Of a stretch of 64,000 nt of DNA, positions 17,233 to 27,177 are shown piece after piece (within the stretch, counting starts at the first letter, position 1; every line of letters begins with the position of its first letter). Source of the DNA: an uncultured Roseiflexaceae bacterium (GTDB lineage: Bacteria > Chloroflexota > Chloroflexia > Chloroflexales > Roseiflexaceae); NCBI GenBank assembly GCA_937974195.1, contig CALJIC010000130.1, positions 16,455 to 80,454 on the forward strand, in the 5' to 3' direction. The notes under the pieces are model-generated. The model saw only the letters and a program-made list of their open reading frames with translations, made no database searches and was not told the DNA's origin. The translations under genes were made by a program, and so were the position numbers.

Positions 17233-19089
17233 TCAGGGCGTCTCGCCGGCCGCCGGCGCTGTATCCGCCCGGCAGACGAACGTGAAGCGGCAGGTGAGCT
17301 CGGCGGCCGGGCGGCGCGCGCGGAGCCTGAGACGCTGGACGACGATCGGATTGTTGTGGTGGTCCTGGCTGTCGATCTGCTCGAGCGCCGCGTCGAACGC
17401 CTCGCGGTCGAAGTGTAGCGTCACGCTGCCGCGCCGCCCGCGCCAGGTCGCCTCACCCTCCCCAAGCTCAGGCCGGTGCAGGCTGATGAAGACCTCGTCG
17501 AGCGCGCCCGGCGCCCGCTCGAAGTCGAACGCGTCGGCGAGCTCCAGGCGCGCCTCGCCCGCCCCGTCGAACGACCACTCGAAGGCGCGGGTGAAGCGCC
17601 TGAGCGCCGGCACATCGTAGGCGCGCGTCAGGTCCAGCTCGAACACAACCCCGCGCTCGCCCGGCTCGCAGCGCAGCACCTCAGCGCGGAACTGCGCCCC
17701 GGCTTGCTGCGGACGCCCGTCGATCAGCGGCACCGAGTGGCCCTCGGAGCTGTTGTGGATGTGCTCGTAGCGGGTGGGGCCGAAGTACTGGCGCGTGTAC
17801 AGGCCGGCGCCCAGGTCGGCCAGCAGGCTCTCGCCGCCGACGTGGATGACGAAGTGGCCCAGGTCGTTCTGGTTGTGCGGCTCGCCGTTGTTCCCGCCGC
17901 GCGCCGAGAACGCCAGCGTCACGTCCCCCGCCCGCCTGCGGTCCAGCACCCACCCCAGGTGCTCGAACACCACCGTCCCGCTGGGCACGGCGCGGCCGAA
18001 CACCGCCGGGTCGCTCCACGCCAGGTCGCGGGTGACGTGCGGCCAGCGGTAGGCGTTGTCGGCGTGCAGGCCGGGCGCGCCGGACAGCTCGGGCACCGGC
18101 GCCCCCAGGCGCGCGGCGAGCCGCGAGATCAGCCCCGGCCGCAGCCGCATCCGCTCCGACCCGTCCGAGTAGTTCACAAACGCATCGCCGCCCAGGCTGA
18201 TCCCGGCCGGGAAGGCGGCCACCCGCCGCACCAGCTCGCTGTCCAGCAGGTCGAGCGCCCCGCGCGTGTACTCGCGCAGCATCTCAGCGAAGTAGACGTA
18301 GTAGCCGAAGCCGTACTGCCAATAGCCGATCCCCTCGGCGCAGCCGCCGTCCGGGCCGAAGCCCTCCATGAAGCACTCCATCGCCCGGCAGCAGCGCTCG
18401 ACCATCCCCGCCAGGCGCTCCTGGTCGTCCACCAGCAGCAGCGCGGCCATGCCCGCGGCGCCGGCGCAGACCGATGCCCAGTTCATCGGCGCCGCCTCCC
18501 AGGAGAAGTGCACCGGGTCGTGGAACAGCGGCCGGAAGATGCGCCGCTCGACCTCGGCGCGCACGCGGCCCGTCACCCACGGGTGCAGCCGCCCGCCGAG
18601 CAGCGTCAGCACCTCGGCCAGCGCGTGGGCCGTCTCGGCGGCGAAGAGGTCCACCACCTGCTCGGGCGGCAGACGGCCCGCGTAGAAGTCCGCCGGGTCG
18701 CGCCCCAGGTGCGCCGGCAGGCACCAGGTGACCTCGTCGCACATCGCCCAGAGCAGGTCCTCGAGCGCCGGCAGCGGCGCGTCGTCCTCGTCGATCACCG
18801 CCGCCAGCGTCAGCGCCAGCAGGCGCGCGCGGCGCTCGAAGTACAGCAGCTCGTACTCGCGGCGCGAGCCGGTCTCGGAGAAGAGCTTGAAGGCGCGGAA
18901 GGGCAGCGCGTGCACCGGCGCCTCGATCGCGCGGCGGGCATCGGCGCGCACCTCGCCCAGCAGCTCCTGGAGGTGGGGCGCCCGGCGCAGCGCCTCCAGG
19001 CGGTCGGGCGCGAAGGCGCCCTCGTAGGGGAACCCCGGGCCGCGCCCGCCGGCCAGCACTGCGCTGCGGATCTGTCGGAAGGTGTACAT
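17233..19089 (-). CDS. heparinase II/III-like polysaccharide lyase family protein
   Basis: The 618-residue protein has an alpha-helical toroid in the N-terminal two thirds and a beta-sandwich of the heparinase II/III type. That second part carries GGNNGEPHNQNDLGHFVIH (the H-x-x-x-D region), then LLADLGAGLYTRQYFG and HNSSEGHSVPLIDG. Such enzymes cleave uronic-acid-containing polysaccharides by beta-elimination. It has no signal peptide, so it should work on imported oligosaccharides. The start MYTFRQIRSAV at 19089 is the first Met of the frame. It is 142 bp from the DUF2264 gene. Confidence 0.85.
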   Translation of the reverse strand: MYTFRQIRSAVLAGGRGPGFPYEGAFAPDRLEALRRAPHLQELLGEVRADARRAIEAPVHALPFRAFKLFSETGSRREYELLYFERRARLLALTLAAVIDEDDAPLPALEDLLWAMCDEVTWCLPAHLGRDPADFYAGRLPPEQVVDLFAAETAHALAEVLTLLGGRLHPWVTGRVRAEVERRIFRPLFHDPVHFSWEAAPMNWASVCAGAAGMAALLLVDDQERLAGMVERCCRAMECFMEGFGPDGGCAEGIGYWQYGFGYYVYFAEMLREYTRGALDLLDSELVRRVAAFPAGISLGGDAFVNYSDGSERMRLRPGLISRLAARLGAPVPELSGAPGLHADNAYRWPHVTRDLAWSDPAVFGRAVPSGTVVFEHLGWVLDRRRAGDVTLAFSARGGNNGEPHNQNDLGHFVIHVGGESLLADLGAGLYTRQYFGPTRYEHIHNSSEGHSVPLIDGRPQQAGAQFRAEVLRCEPGERGVVFELDLTRAYDVPALRRFTRAFEWSFDGAGEARLELADAFDFERAPGALDEVFISLHRPELGEGEATWRGRRGSVTLHFDREAFDAALEQIDSQDHHNNPIVVQRLRLRARRPAAELTCRFTFVCRADTAPAAGETP

Positions 19090-19231
19090 GGGGACGTTCC
19101 TCTGCAGAGAAGACTCGTACTGGTGTCGCCCGCGTCAGCGCTCCGCGGGGAGTGTGGCGAGGGCCGACGGCCCGCTGCTTCGAGCGGCGGAAGAAGAGCG
19201 CGCGGGGAGATTTCGCCCCCGTCCTATCGAA

Positions 19232-21121
19232 CTAGCACGGCGGCACCAGGACGACGTCCCCGCCGGGCCAGGCCACAGACACAGTTCCGTCCTCCCGCCA
19301 GGCGACCTCCGGCGCCGCCGCCGCCAGCCGCGCCGGGTCGTCGAGCTCGGCACCGGTGTGCACCAGGCAGACCAGCTCGTGCTCAGGGCTCAGCCGCTCG
19401 GCCGCGATCAGCGGCAGCACGTGCTCGGCGAACACGGCGTTGAGGTCCGGGCGCCCGCGCCACGCGGCCGCGGGCAGCTGCCGGTCGTAGCCGCGCAGCC
19501 GCAGGATCGCCACGCCGCGCCCGCCGCACCCCGCGTACTCCCAGCCGGCCTGCGCGTCGCCGCGGATCACCGGCGCGGCCCCGGGCGGGTAGCCGAGCGG
19601 CGCGGCCCCCTCGAGCGCGCCGACCGGCCCGGCCGCCGGGTCGAGCCGCACGCGGTGGGCGCGCAGGTGCAGCTCGCCGCGCACGACGATCGCCGTGTCG
19701 ATCTCGTGCGTCCCGCCGCCCGCCCGCTGGCGGTAGCGCATGCGCAGCCACCCCGGCTCCCCGACCGCGTAGGAGTCGGTCCCGGAGCGGTGCGCGAGCG
19801 CGCGCCCGTCCGTCAGGCACAGCATCGAGTCCGGCCCGGGCGCCCCGTCGGCCAGCCCGACGTTGAACGGCGCGGCGGTGGCGTAGAGGAACTTGTCGTA
19901 CTTGGCGGGGTAGTGGCCGGTGCTGCCGGCGTTGAAGCGCTGCACTGCGCCGTTCGCGCGCGTGCCCACCAGCACCCAGCCCGGCTGCGGGAACACCCGC
20001 ACGAAGTCGCCGCGCTCGACGGGCAGCGGCTCCTCATCGGCGGTCCAGAACGGGTCGTCGTCCGCGAGCGCCCACAGCCCGGCGAAGGCCAGCATCGCCC
20101 AGTAGCTCGCGCCGGTCGAGATATAGGTCTCGCGCACCGCGGGGCTCCCGCCGGCGGTCAGCTCCTGGCGCAGCGTCCCGTCCGCCCGCACCGCCCCGCG
20201 GTCCACGTACCAGCGCAGGTGGCGCCCGACGATGCGGCGCAGCAGGCCGGGGCTGTGCGGCCAGCAGCCGAGGCGGTAGGCCCACAGCGGCGCGCCGAGC
20301 CGGGCGAACTTATAGCTCAGGCTCCGGCCGTACTCGGCGTAGGCCCCGTCGGCGGCGAAGAAGAGGGGCAGCCGCTCCATCCCGAGCCGCACCCGCTCCA
20401 GCAGCCGCTCGCGCCGCTCCGGCTGCGTCGCGCCGTCGCACTCGGCCCAGGCCAGGACGTGCGTGGCGAACACCAGCAGGTTGTAGTCGTCGAAGTGGCG
20501 CGGCCCGCGCTGCGGCGCGTCGTCGTACCAGCCGTCGCCGCAGTACGCCCCCTCCAGATAGTCGAGCGCCGAGTCGATCGTCGCCTGGTCGTGCCGCTGG
20601 CCGAGCGCCTTGCGCGCCGCGTGGTTGAGCGCCCAGAACAGCGCCCAGTTGCTGTTCCACGCCGGGGGCCGCTCCCCGAAGCGCTCCAGCCAGCCCACCA
20701 GGCGATCGCGCTCGTCCGGGGAGAGGCGCTCCCAGATCCGGCTGCGGGTCTGCCACGCGGCGAACGCCACCTGGCCCGACTCGACGGTGCGCTGGTCGTA
20801 CGCGCGGCGCGGGGTGCCGCCCCAGTAGCCCGGCGAGCGCGGGTCGGTGCCGCTGACGAGCGCGGCGCGCGTCAGCGCCTCCAGGTCCAGCGTCTCGCCG
20901 CGCCACTGGAGCCGCGCCGGCCGCTCGGGGCGCGAGAGCCAGCCGGACAGCCCCCAGAGCATGCGCGTGACGCCCTCGTAGCTGCCGCCGGCGTCGTTGT
21001 CGTTCGGCACGCCGTCCAGCCGCACCCGCGCGCCGCTCGCGTCCAGGCGGCTGGCCCAGCCGGCCACCAGGCGCGCCCACAGGTCGCGGGCCTCGGCGCA
21101 GGTGAAGGGCCTGTCGTCCAT
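19232..21121 (-). CDS. DUF2264 family protein
   Basis: The 629-residue protein matches DUF2264 features: SYEGVTRMLWGLSGWLS, WNSNWALFWALNHAARKALG, DGWYDDAPQRGPRHFDDYN and a C-terminal beta-rich half. The family is an alpha/alpha-toroid of uncharacterised activity often found beside glycoside hydrolases, polysaccharide lyases and pectin genes. No signal peptide. It is 40 bp downstream of the TIM-barrel gene at 21162 and likely co-transcribed with it. Confidence 0.83.
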   Translation of the reverse strand: MDDRPFTCAEARDLWARLVAGWASRLDASGARVRLDGVPNDNDAGGSYEGVTRMLWGLSGWLSRPERPARLQWRGETLDLEALTRAALVSGTDPRSPGYWGGTPRRAYDQRTVESGQVAFAAWQTRSRIWERLSPDERDRLVGWLERFGERPPAWNSNWALFWALNHAARKALGQRHDQATIDSALDYLEGAYCGDGWYDDAPQRGPRHFDDYNLLVFATHVLAWAECDGATQPERRERLLERVRLGMERLPLFFAADGAYAEYGRSLSYKFARLGAPLWAYRLGCWPHSPGLLRRIVGRHLRWYVDRGAVRADGTLRQELTAGGSPAVRETYISTGASYWAMLAFAGLWALADDDPFWTADEEPLPVERGDFVRVFPQPGWVLVGTRANGAVQRFNAGSTGHYPAKYDKFLYATAAPFNVGLADGAPGPDSMLCLTDGRALAHRSGTDSYAVGEPGWLRMRYRQRAGGGTHEIDTAIVVRGELHLRAHRVRLDPAAGPVGALEGAAPLGYPPGAAPVIRGDAQAGWEYAGCGGRGVAILRLRGYDRQLPAAAWRGRPDLNAVFAEHVLPLIAAERLSPEHELVCLVHTGAELDDPARLAAAAPEVAWREDGTVSVAWPGGDVVLVPPC

Positions 21122-21161
21122 TCGAGCCTCGTGCTGGCTGCCGCGAATCAGCGGGCGGTGA

Positions 21162-21983
21162 TCAGACGTGCTCCAGAAACCGCCGGCACATCAGCGCCAG
21201 CACCTCGTCGCCGGGGGCGTCCCAGATCGCCTGGTTGAAGATCTCGACCTCGATCGGGCCATCGTACCCGGCCGCATCCACCGCCGTGCGGAGGCGGCGC
21301 AGCTCGATAAACCCGTCGCCCATCATGCCGCGCCCGAGCAGCACGTCCGGCAGCGGCACGATCCAGTCCGAGACGTGGAAGCCCAGGATGTTCCGCCCGC
21401 AGCGCGCGATCTCATCGTAGACGTCGGCGTCCCACCACACGTGGTAGGCGTCGACGATCACGCCCACCTGCGGCGAGCCGATCCGCTCGACCAGGTTGTT
21501 CGCCTCGCGCAGCGTCGCGATCACCGAGCGGTCGGCGGCGAACATCGGGTGCAGCGGCTCGACCGCCAGCCGGACGCCGTGGTCCGCGGCGAAGGGGGTG
21601 AGCTCGCGGATCGCCTCCTCGACCATCGCGCGCGCCGCCGCGATGTCGCGGTCGGGCGGCGGGCCGCACACCAGCACCAGCACATCGGTGCCGATCGTCG
21701 CCGCCTCCTCGATCGCCCGCCGGTTGTCCTCGATCCGCTCGCGGCGCTCGGCGGCCGTGGCGGCCGGGAACATTCCGCCGCGGCACAGCCCCGAGACACG
21801 CAGCCCGGCGTCGCGGACGATCTTCGCCGCCTGCTTGGCGCCCACCTCGGCCAGCCGGTCGCGCCACACCCCGATCCAGGGGATGCCGGCTCGCGCGCAC
21901 CCCTCCGCCGCCTCGGCCAGCGTCCAGCGCTTGGTGGTCGCCTGGTTCAGGCTGAGGCGGCTCAGATCGTCCATCGGCTTCAT
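21162..21983 (-). CDS. sugar phosphate isomerase/epimerase-type TIM barrel
   Basis: The 273-residue AP-endonuclease-2-type barrel has metal-site positions Glu in LAVEPLHPMF, Asp in GVIVDAYHVWWD, His in GFHVSDW and Glu in IEVEIFNQ. It is the third such barrel in this run. Two starts are possible, ATG at 21983 or at 21974; both have weak ribosome sites. Function beyond keto-sugar isomerisation or epimerisation cannot be assigned. Confidence 0.83.
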   Translation of the reverse strand: MKPMDDLSRLSLNQATTKRWTLAEAAEGCARAGIPWIGVWRDRLAEVGAKQAAKIVRDAGLRVSGLCRGGMFPAATAAERRERIEDNRRAIEEAATIGTDVLVLVCGPPPDRDIAAARAMVEEAIRELTPFAADHGVRLAVEPLHPMFAADRSVIATLREANNLVERIGSPQVGVIVDAYHVWWDADVYDEIARCGRNILGFHVSDWIVPLPDVLLGRGMMGDGFIELRRLRTAVDAAGYDGPIEVEIFNQAIWDAPGDEVLALMCRRFLEHV

Positions 21984-22048
21984 GTTTCAGCGCCTGTCAG
22001 AATTCAGAACATACGCGGTGGCCACGCCCCGCACCGCCTAGAGGGGGT

Positions 22049-22067
22049 GGGGAGGCAAAGCCTCCCC
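22049..22067. terminator. perfect GC hairpin between DUF993 and TIM-barrel genes
   Basis: GGGGAGGC-AAA-GCCTCCCC is an 8-bp perfect stem with a 3-nt loop, followed by AGAA. A near-identical hairpin (9-bp stem, loop GAA) occurs at 59552-59572 and an imperfect one near 17044, so it is also a repeat-family member. It may end or attenuate the transcript leaving DUF993. Confidence 0.5.
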
Positions 22068-22109
22068 AGAATCGCTTCCGCCGCCGGAGCGCTCTTCAGT
22101 TGCCCTCGG

Positions 22110-23276
22110 CTACCCTTCGATCCCGGCGACCGCCAGCACCCGCCGCATCCGCTCGGCGGCCAGCTCCGGGTCGCGCAGCACGCCCGCCTGGTCGGCCAGC
22201 CGCAGGAGCTCGGCCAGGTGGACGATCGAGCGCGCGCCCTCCTGCCCGCCGACCATGCGGAAGTGCGGCTGGTGGCCGTTCAGGTAGGCCAGGAAGACCA
22301 CGCCGGTCTTGTAGTAGAAGGTCGGCGCCTGGAAGATATGGCGCGAGAGCGGCACCGTCGGCTCCAGGATCGCCATGAAGCGCGCCTCGTCGCCCGCATC
22401 GAGCGCCTGGAGCGCCGCCGCCGCCGCCGGCGCGATCGCGTCGAAGATCCCCAGCAGGGCGTGGCTGTAGCCCTGCGCGTCGCCGCGGATCAGCTCCGGG
22501 TAGTTGAAGTCGTCGCCGGTGTACATCTTGACGCCCGGCGGCAGGCGGCGGCGCATGGTCACCTCGTGGCCGGCGTCGAGCAGCGAGATCTTGATCCCGT
22601 CGATCTTGTCGGCGTGGTCGCCGATGATGTGCAGGCAGGTGTCCATCGCCGCGGCCACGTCGCGCGAGCCCCAGTAGCCGGCCAGCTGCGGGTCGAACAT
22701 CTCGCCGAGCCAGTGCAGGATCACCGGCCGGCGCACCTGCGACAGGATGCGGTCGTACACCCGCACGTAGTCGTCGGGGCCGCGGGCGCAGGCCGCCAGC
22801 GCGCGGCTGGCCATCAGGATCACGCGCCCGCCCAGGTCCTCGACGAAGCCGACCTGCTCGGCGTAGGCGGCCTCGACCTGCTCGAGCGTCACGCCGGGGC
22901 CGGGCGGCAGGTGGTCGGTGCCGGCGCCGCAGGCCAGGGTGCCGCCCACGGCGGCCGCCTCGGCGATCGAGCGGCGGATCAGCTCCTTCGACGCGGCCCA
23001 GTCCAGGCCCATCCCGCGCTGCGCGGTGTCCATCGCCTCCGCCACCCCCAGCCCGAGCGACCAGAGGTAGCGGCGGTAGGCGAGCGTCAGCTCCCAGTCC
23101 AGCGCGGCCGGCGAGGTCGGGTTCGTGTCGGCGAACACATCGGGGACCACGTGGGCGGCGGCGAAGAACACCCGGCTCGTCGCCTTCACCGTCGTCTGCG
23201 GGAACGGCTCCCGGGTGCTCAGCGTGTACGGGGCCAGCGAGCGATCCCGCTGGGGCAGCTTGAGCGTGAGTGACAT
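22110..23276 (-). CDS. DUF993 protein, dihydrodipicolinate-synthase-like TIM barrel
   Basis: The 388-residue protein resembles the DUF993 family, which is annotated as a DHDPS/aldolase-type class I TIM barrel. Recognisable parts are ACGAGTDHLPPG, RRPVILHWLGEMFDP, DGIKISLLDAG (a Lys placed as a Schiff-base lysine would be) and YTGDDFNYPELI. It could catalyse aldol cleavage of a keto-deoxy sugar acid, replacing a classical KDG/KDPG aldolase, none of which I see here. The start MSLTLKLPQ at 23276 follows AGAAGAGAG; upstream in-frame residues come from the repeat at 23295. Confidence 0.8.
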   Translation of the reverse strand: MSLTLKLPQRDRSLAPYTLSTREPFPQTTVKATSRVFFAAAHVVPDVFADTNPTSPAALDWELTLAYRRYLWSLGLGVAEAMDTAQRGMGLDWAASKELIRRSIAEAAAVGGTLACGAGTDHLPPGPGVTLEQVEAAYAEQVGFVEDLGGRVILMASRALAACARGPDDYVRVYDRILSQVRRPVILHWLGEMFDPQLAGYWGSRDVAAAMDTCLHIIGDHADKIDGIKISLLDAGHEVTMRRRLPPGVKMYTGDDFNYPELIRGDAQGYSHALLGIFDAIAPAAAAALQALDAGDEARFMAILEPTVPLSRHIFQAPTFYYKTGVVFLAYLNGHQPHFRMVGGQEGARSIVHLAELLRLADQAGVLRDPELAAERMRRVLAVAGIEG

Positions 23277-23294
23277 CGCATTCTCTCTTCTGAA

Positions 23295-23435
23295 CCAGGT
23301 GACGGGGTGAGGGGGTGAGGGGGTGAGGGGTGACCTTTGGAGCCCGAAGGCCTGTGGCCACACCACAATCCCGTAGCCACCCCGTCACCCTGTCACCCTG
23401 TCACCTTGTCACCCTGTCACCTGGTCACTGGTCAC
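23295..23435. repeat. inverted GGTGACGG / GTCACC array element (MITE-like), copy 1
   Basis: The left arm (23298-23335) is a run of GGTGACGG/GGTGAGGG units and the right arm (23377-23435) a run of GTCACCCT/GTCACCTT units, so the arms can pair. The about 40-nt centre (TTTGGAGCCCGAAGGCCTGT, then GGCCACACC) resembles that of the element at 52659. The TGA stop of the dehydrogenase gene at 23432 lies in the right arm. Confidence 0.8.
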
Positions 23436-24583
23436 AACGAGAGCTCCGGCACCTCCAGCCAGCGCCGCTCCTGCCACGAGCGCAGGCCCAGCTCCGCAAG
23501 CTGGACGCCCTTCGCGCCCTCGAGCAGGTCCCAGCGGAACGGCGCGTCCTCGGCCACGTGGCGCAGGAAGTGCTCCCACTGCACCTTGAAGCCGTTGTCG
23601 AAGGTGGTGTTGTCCGGCACGTCCTGCCAGGTCTCCCAGAAGTTGATCGGGCTGGGGATATCGGGGTTCCACACCGGGCGCGGCGTGGCGGCGCGGTGCT
23701 GGATCTTGCACTCGCGCAGGCCGGCCACCGCGCTGCCGTGGGTGCCGTCCACCTGCAGGCTGAACAGCTCATCGCGGTAGACGCGCACGCACCACGAGGA
23801 GTTGATCTGCGCGACGACGCCGCCGTCGAGCTCGAAGATCGCGTAGGCGGCGTCGTCGGCGGTCGCCGTGTAGGGCCGCCCCTGCTCGTCCACCCGCGTG
23901 GGGATGTGCGTCGCGCCGAGGCACGTCACGGCCCGCACCTGCCCGAACAGGTTGTCGAGGACGTAGCGCCAGTGGCACAGCATGTCCACGATGATGCCGC
24001 CGTCCTCCTCCTTGCGGTAGTTCCAGGACGGGCGCTGGGCGGGCTGCCAGTCCCCCTCGAACACCCAGTAGCCGAACTCGCCGCGCACCGACAGGATGCG
24101 CCCGAAGAAGCCGCCGTCGATCAGGCGCTTCAGCTTGAGCATCCCCGGCAGGAAGAGCTTGTCCTGCACGACGCCGTTCTTGACGCCGGCCTGGTGCGCC
24201 AGCCGCGCCAGCTCCAGGGCGCTCTCCAGGTCCGCCGCCACCGGCTTCTCGCAGTAGATGTGCTTCCCGGCGGCGATCGCCTTGCGCACCGCCGCCGCGC
24301 GCAGGCCGGTCGTCTGCGCGTCGAAGTAGATCTCGTCGTCGGGGTTGGCCAGACAGGCGTCCAGATCCGTGCTCCAGCGCTCGAGCCCGTGGGCCTCGGC
24401 GAGCGCCGCGAGCTTCTGCGGGTTGCGCCCGACCAGGATGGGGTCGGGGAGGAGCGTGTCGCCGTTGGACAGCGTCACACCGCCCTGCTTGCGAATGGCG
24501 AGGATCGACCGGATGAGGTGCTGGTTGGTGCCCATCCTTCCGGTGACGCCATTCATAATGATACCGATCCGCCGCGTGGTCAT
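23432..24583 (-). CDS. Gfo/Idh/MocA-family oxidoreductase
   Basis: The 383-residue protein begins MTTRRIGIIMNGVTGRMGTN, a Rossmann loop variant ending GRMG. It has CEKPVAADLESALE near residue 115 and GGIIVDMLCHWRYVLDN in the active-site region. The start at 24583 is preferred because GAGGAGG lies 9 nt upstream; an in-frame start at 24601 has no better signal. It is the first enzyme gene behind the LacI-family regulator (57 bp), so it is directly under that promoter. The stop codon is supplied by the repeat element. Confidence 0.86.
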   Translation of the reverse strand: MTTRRIGIIMNGVTGRMGTNQHLIRSILAIRKQGGVTLSNGDTLLPDPILVGRNPQKLAALAEAHGLERWSTDLDACLANPDDEIYFDAQTTGLRAAAVRKAIAAGKHIYCEKPVAADLESALELARLAHQAGVKNGVVQDKLFLPGMLKLKRLIDGGFFGRILSVRGEFGYWVFEGDWQPAQRPSWNYRKEEDGGIIVDMLCHWRYVLDNLFGQVRAVTCLGATHIPTRVDEQGRPYTATADDAAYAIFELDGGVVAQINSSWCVRVYRDELFSLQVDGTHGSAVAGLRECKIQHRAATPRPVWNPDIPSPINFWETWQDVPDNTTFDNGFKVQWEHFLRHVAEDAPFRWDLLEGAKGVQLAELGLRSWQERRWLEVPELSL

Positions 24584-24640
24584 GGGACAGATCCTCCTCA
24601 CACAGATGCAGGTTGTCGACGGACGAGGGGCGTGGCGCTG

Positions 24641-25672
24641 TCAGCGCTGCGGCCGGGGGCAGGGCGGCGCGGTGCTCGAGCGCACGACGAGCTCGGTCGG
24701 CAGGTACTCGACCTGGGAGGGCGCCTCGGGCGACGTGAGCGCCAGCTGCAGCGCGCGCTCGCCGAGCTCGACCATGGGCACGCGGACGGTGGTGAGCGCC
24801 GGGGTCACATCGCGCGCCGTCGGGATATCGTCGAAGCCGACGACCGAGATCTGCTCCGGCACGGCCAGGCCGCGCTCCCGCAACGCCGCGAGCGCGCCGA
24901 TCGCCATCACATCGTTCAGCGCAAAGAGCGCGGTGATCTCCGGGTGCCGGTCGAGCAGCGTGTGCGCCGCGCGCATGCCGCCGTCACGCGAGAAGTCGCC
25001 GGGCTCGATCTGATCGGGCGGAAGCTCCACGCCGAGCTCCTGCAGGCCGCGCCGGAAGCCGCTCAGCCGGTCGTGGGTGGCGGTGAGCAGCTGCGGCCCG
25101 CTGATCACGCCGATGTGGCGGTGGCCGAGCTCCACCAGCATGCGGCCGGCCGCGCGCGCCCCGCCGGCGTTGTCCGGGATCACTGCGTTGCCGGGCACCG
25201 CGTGGCGCCCGATGAAGGCCACCTGGCCGCCGAAGGCCGTGAACGTCTCGATCTGGGCTGTCAGCTCCTGGCTGTAGCTGCGGTCATCCAGGCCGCTGCC
25301 GGCCATGATCAGCGCCTCGACCCGCTGGGCCAGCAGGAGCCGCGCGTACTCGAGCTCGCGCTCGGGCTCGCGGTAGCTGTTGCAGATCATCACCAGGCGC
25401 CGGGACTCGCCGGCGATGCGCTGGATGCCGCGCATGATCTCGGCGAAGTAGGGGTCGCTCACGTCGTGGACGACCACGCCGACGATCGCGGTGCGCTCGC
25501 GAACGAGGGCTTGTGCGTGGGCGTTCGGGACGTAGCGGAGGTCGTGGGCCGCGGCGAGCACGCGGGAGCGGAGGTCGGCCTTGACGCTGCGGGAGCTGCC
25601 ATTCAGCACCCGCGATGCGGTCGCCACCGACACACCGGCGCGCTCAGCAACATCGGCAAGCGTGGCGGACAT
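24641..25672 (-). CDS. LacI-family transcriptional regulator
   Basis: The 343-residue protein has the LacI helix-turn-helix and hinge (TLADVAERAGVSVATASRVL, then RSRVLAAAHDLRYVPNAHAQ). A periplasmic-binding-type sensor domain follows, with VVVHDVSDPYF, VAFIGRHAVPG, VISGPQLL and VVGFDDIPTA. The start at 25672 is the conserved family start; AAGGA lies 11 nt upstream. It diverges from the ABC transporter operon, and both promoters overlap one palindrome. It is therefore probably autoregulated and represses or activates the whole locus in response to a breakdown product. Confidence 0.92.
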   Translation of the reverse strand: MSATLADVAERAGVSVATASRVLNGSSRSVKADLRSRVLAAAHDLRYVPNAHAQALVRERTAIVGVVVHDVSDPYFAEIMRGIQRIAGESRRLVMICNSYREPERELEYARLLLAQRVEALIMAGSGLDDRSYSQELTAQIETFTAFGGQVAFIGRHAVPGNAVIPDNAGGARAAGRMLVELGHRHIGVISGPQLLTATHDRLSGFRRGLQELGVELPPDQIEPGDFSRDGGMRAAHTLLDRHPEITALFALNDVMAIGALAALRERGLAVPEQISVVGFDDIPTARDVTPALTTVRVPMVELGERALQLALTSPEAPSQVEYLPTELVVRSSTAPPCPRPQR

Positions 25673-25696
25673 AAGACTGTAGTCCTTAACAGGCGT

Positions 25697-25737
25697 TTGA
25701 CATTCGCGAGTATAGCATGCTATACTCGTCTTATCAA
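25697..25737. promoter_or_regulatory. overlapping divergent promoters sharing a 22-bp palindrome
   Basis: Rightward: TTGACA (25697-25702), 18-bp spacer, TATACT (25721-25726). Leftward: TTGATA (25737-25732), 17-bp spacer, TATACT (25714-25709). The perfect palindrome 25707-25728 (CGAGTATAGCATGCTATACT plus CG) contains both -10 boxes. Occupation of this one site would block both the regulator gene and the transporter operon. Confidence 0.82.
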
Positions 25738-25832
25738 GCAAAGCTTTTCCCAATCACCAACGTCTTTTTGCGCTCGCTTCTCCGCTCTCTAATGCCGAAC
25801 GCATGGTTCGCGGTGCGGCGCACCAGCGCTAT

Positions 25833-25850
25833 TTGGAAAGCGCTATCCAA
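25833..25850. promoter_or_regulatory. LacI-family-type operator in the transporter leader
   Basis: TTGGAAAGCGCTATCCAA is an 18-bp dyad with one mismatched pair and CG at its centre, closely resembling GAAAGCGCTTTC-type LacI/GalR-family operators. It lies about 105 bp downstream of the rightward -10, suited to roadblock or looping with the upstream palindrome. Confidence 0.65.
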
Positions 25851-25945
25851 GCCGGCCGGCACCAGGCAGAACAGATACACCCCTGGCTGATTCTACGTAC
25901 AGAATCACAAGCCAGACCTCAGCACATAGCACGGTGTAAGGCGAT

Positions 25946-25982
25946 CCGACGGCTCGGCTACGATCCGTCGGCTGTTCGACGG
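25946..25982 (+). promoter_or_regulatory. two mutually exclusive hairpins at the first transporter gene's ribosome site
   Basis: CCGACGG (25946-25952) can pair with CCGTCGG (25965-25971). Alternatively CCGTCG (25965-25970) can pair with CGACGG (25977-25982), which covers the start of the GGAG ribosome site (25981-25984) ahead of the ATG at 25991. The shared middle arm makes the two structures exclusive. A regulatory role is inferred only from the geometry. The rest of the 25673-25990 gap holds the promoters and operator. Confidence 0.4.
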
Positions 25983-25990
25983 AGAACACG

Positions 25991-27067
<1,077 letters not shown>

Positions 27068-27177
27068 AGGAGGGAACACCGCCGAAGCCCGGGATGGACG
27101 ACTGACGCACCGCTGCGCAGTCGGTGGGAACGTACTCGCTTTCCGTCGGAAAGATGCGCCAACGACGAGGTGAACGC

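Noticed and set aside
23377..23435. CRISPR-like array of GTCACCCT units
   Set aside because: Units are only 7-9 bp and contiguous with no spacers, and no cas genes are present; it is a short tandem repeat array.
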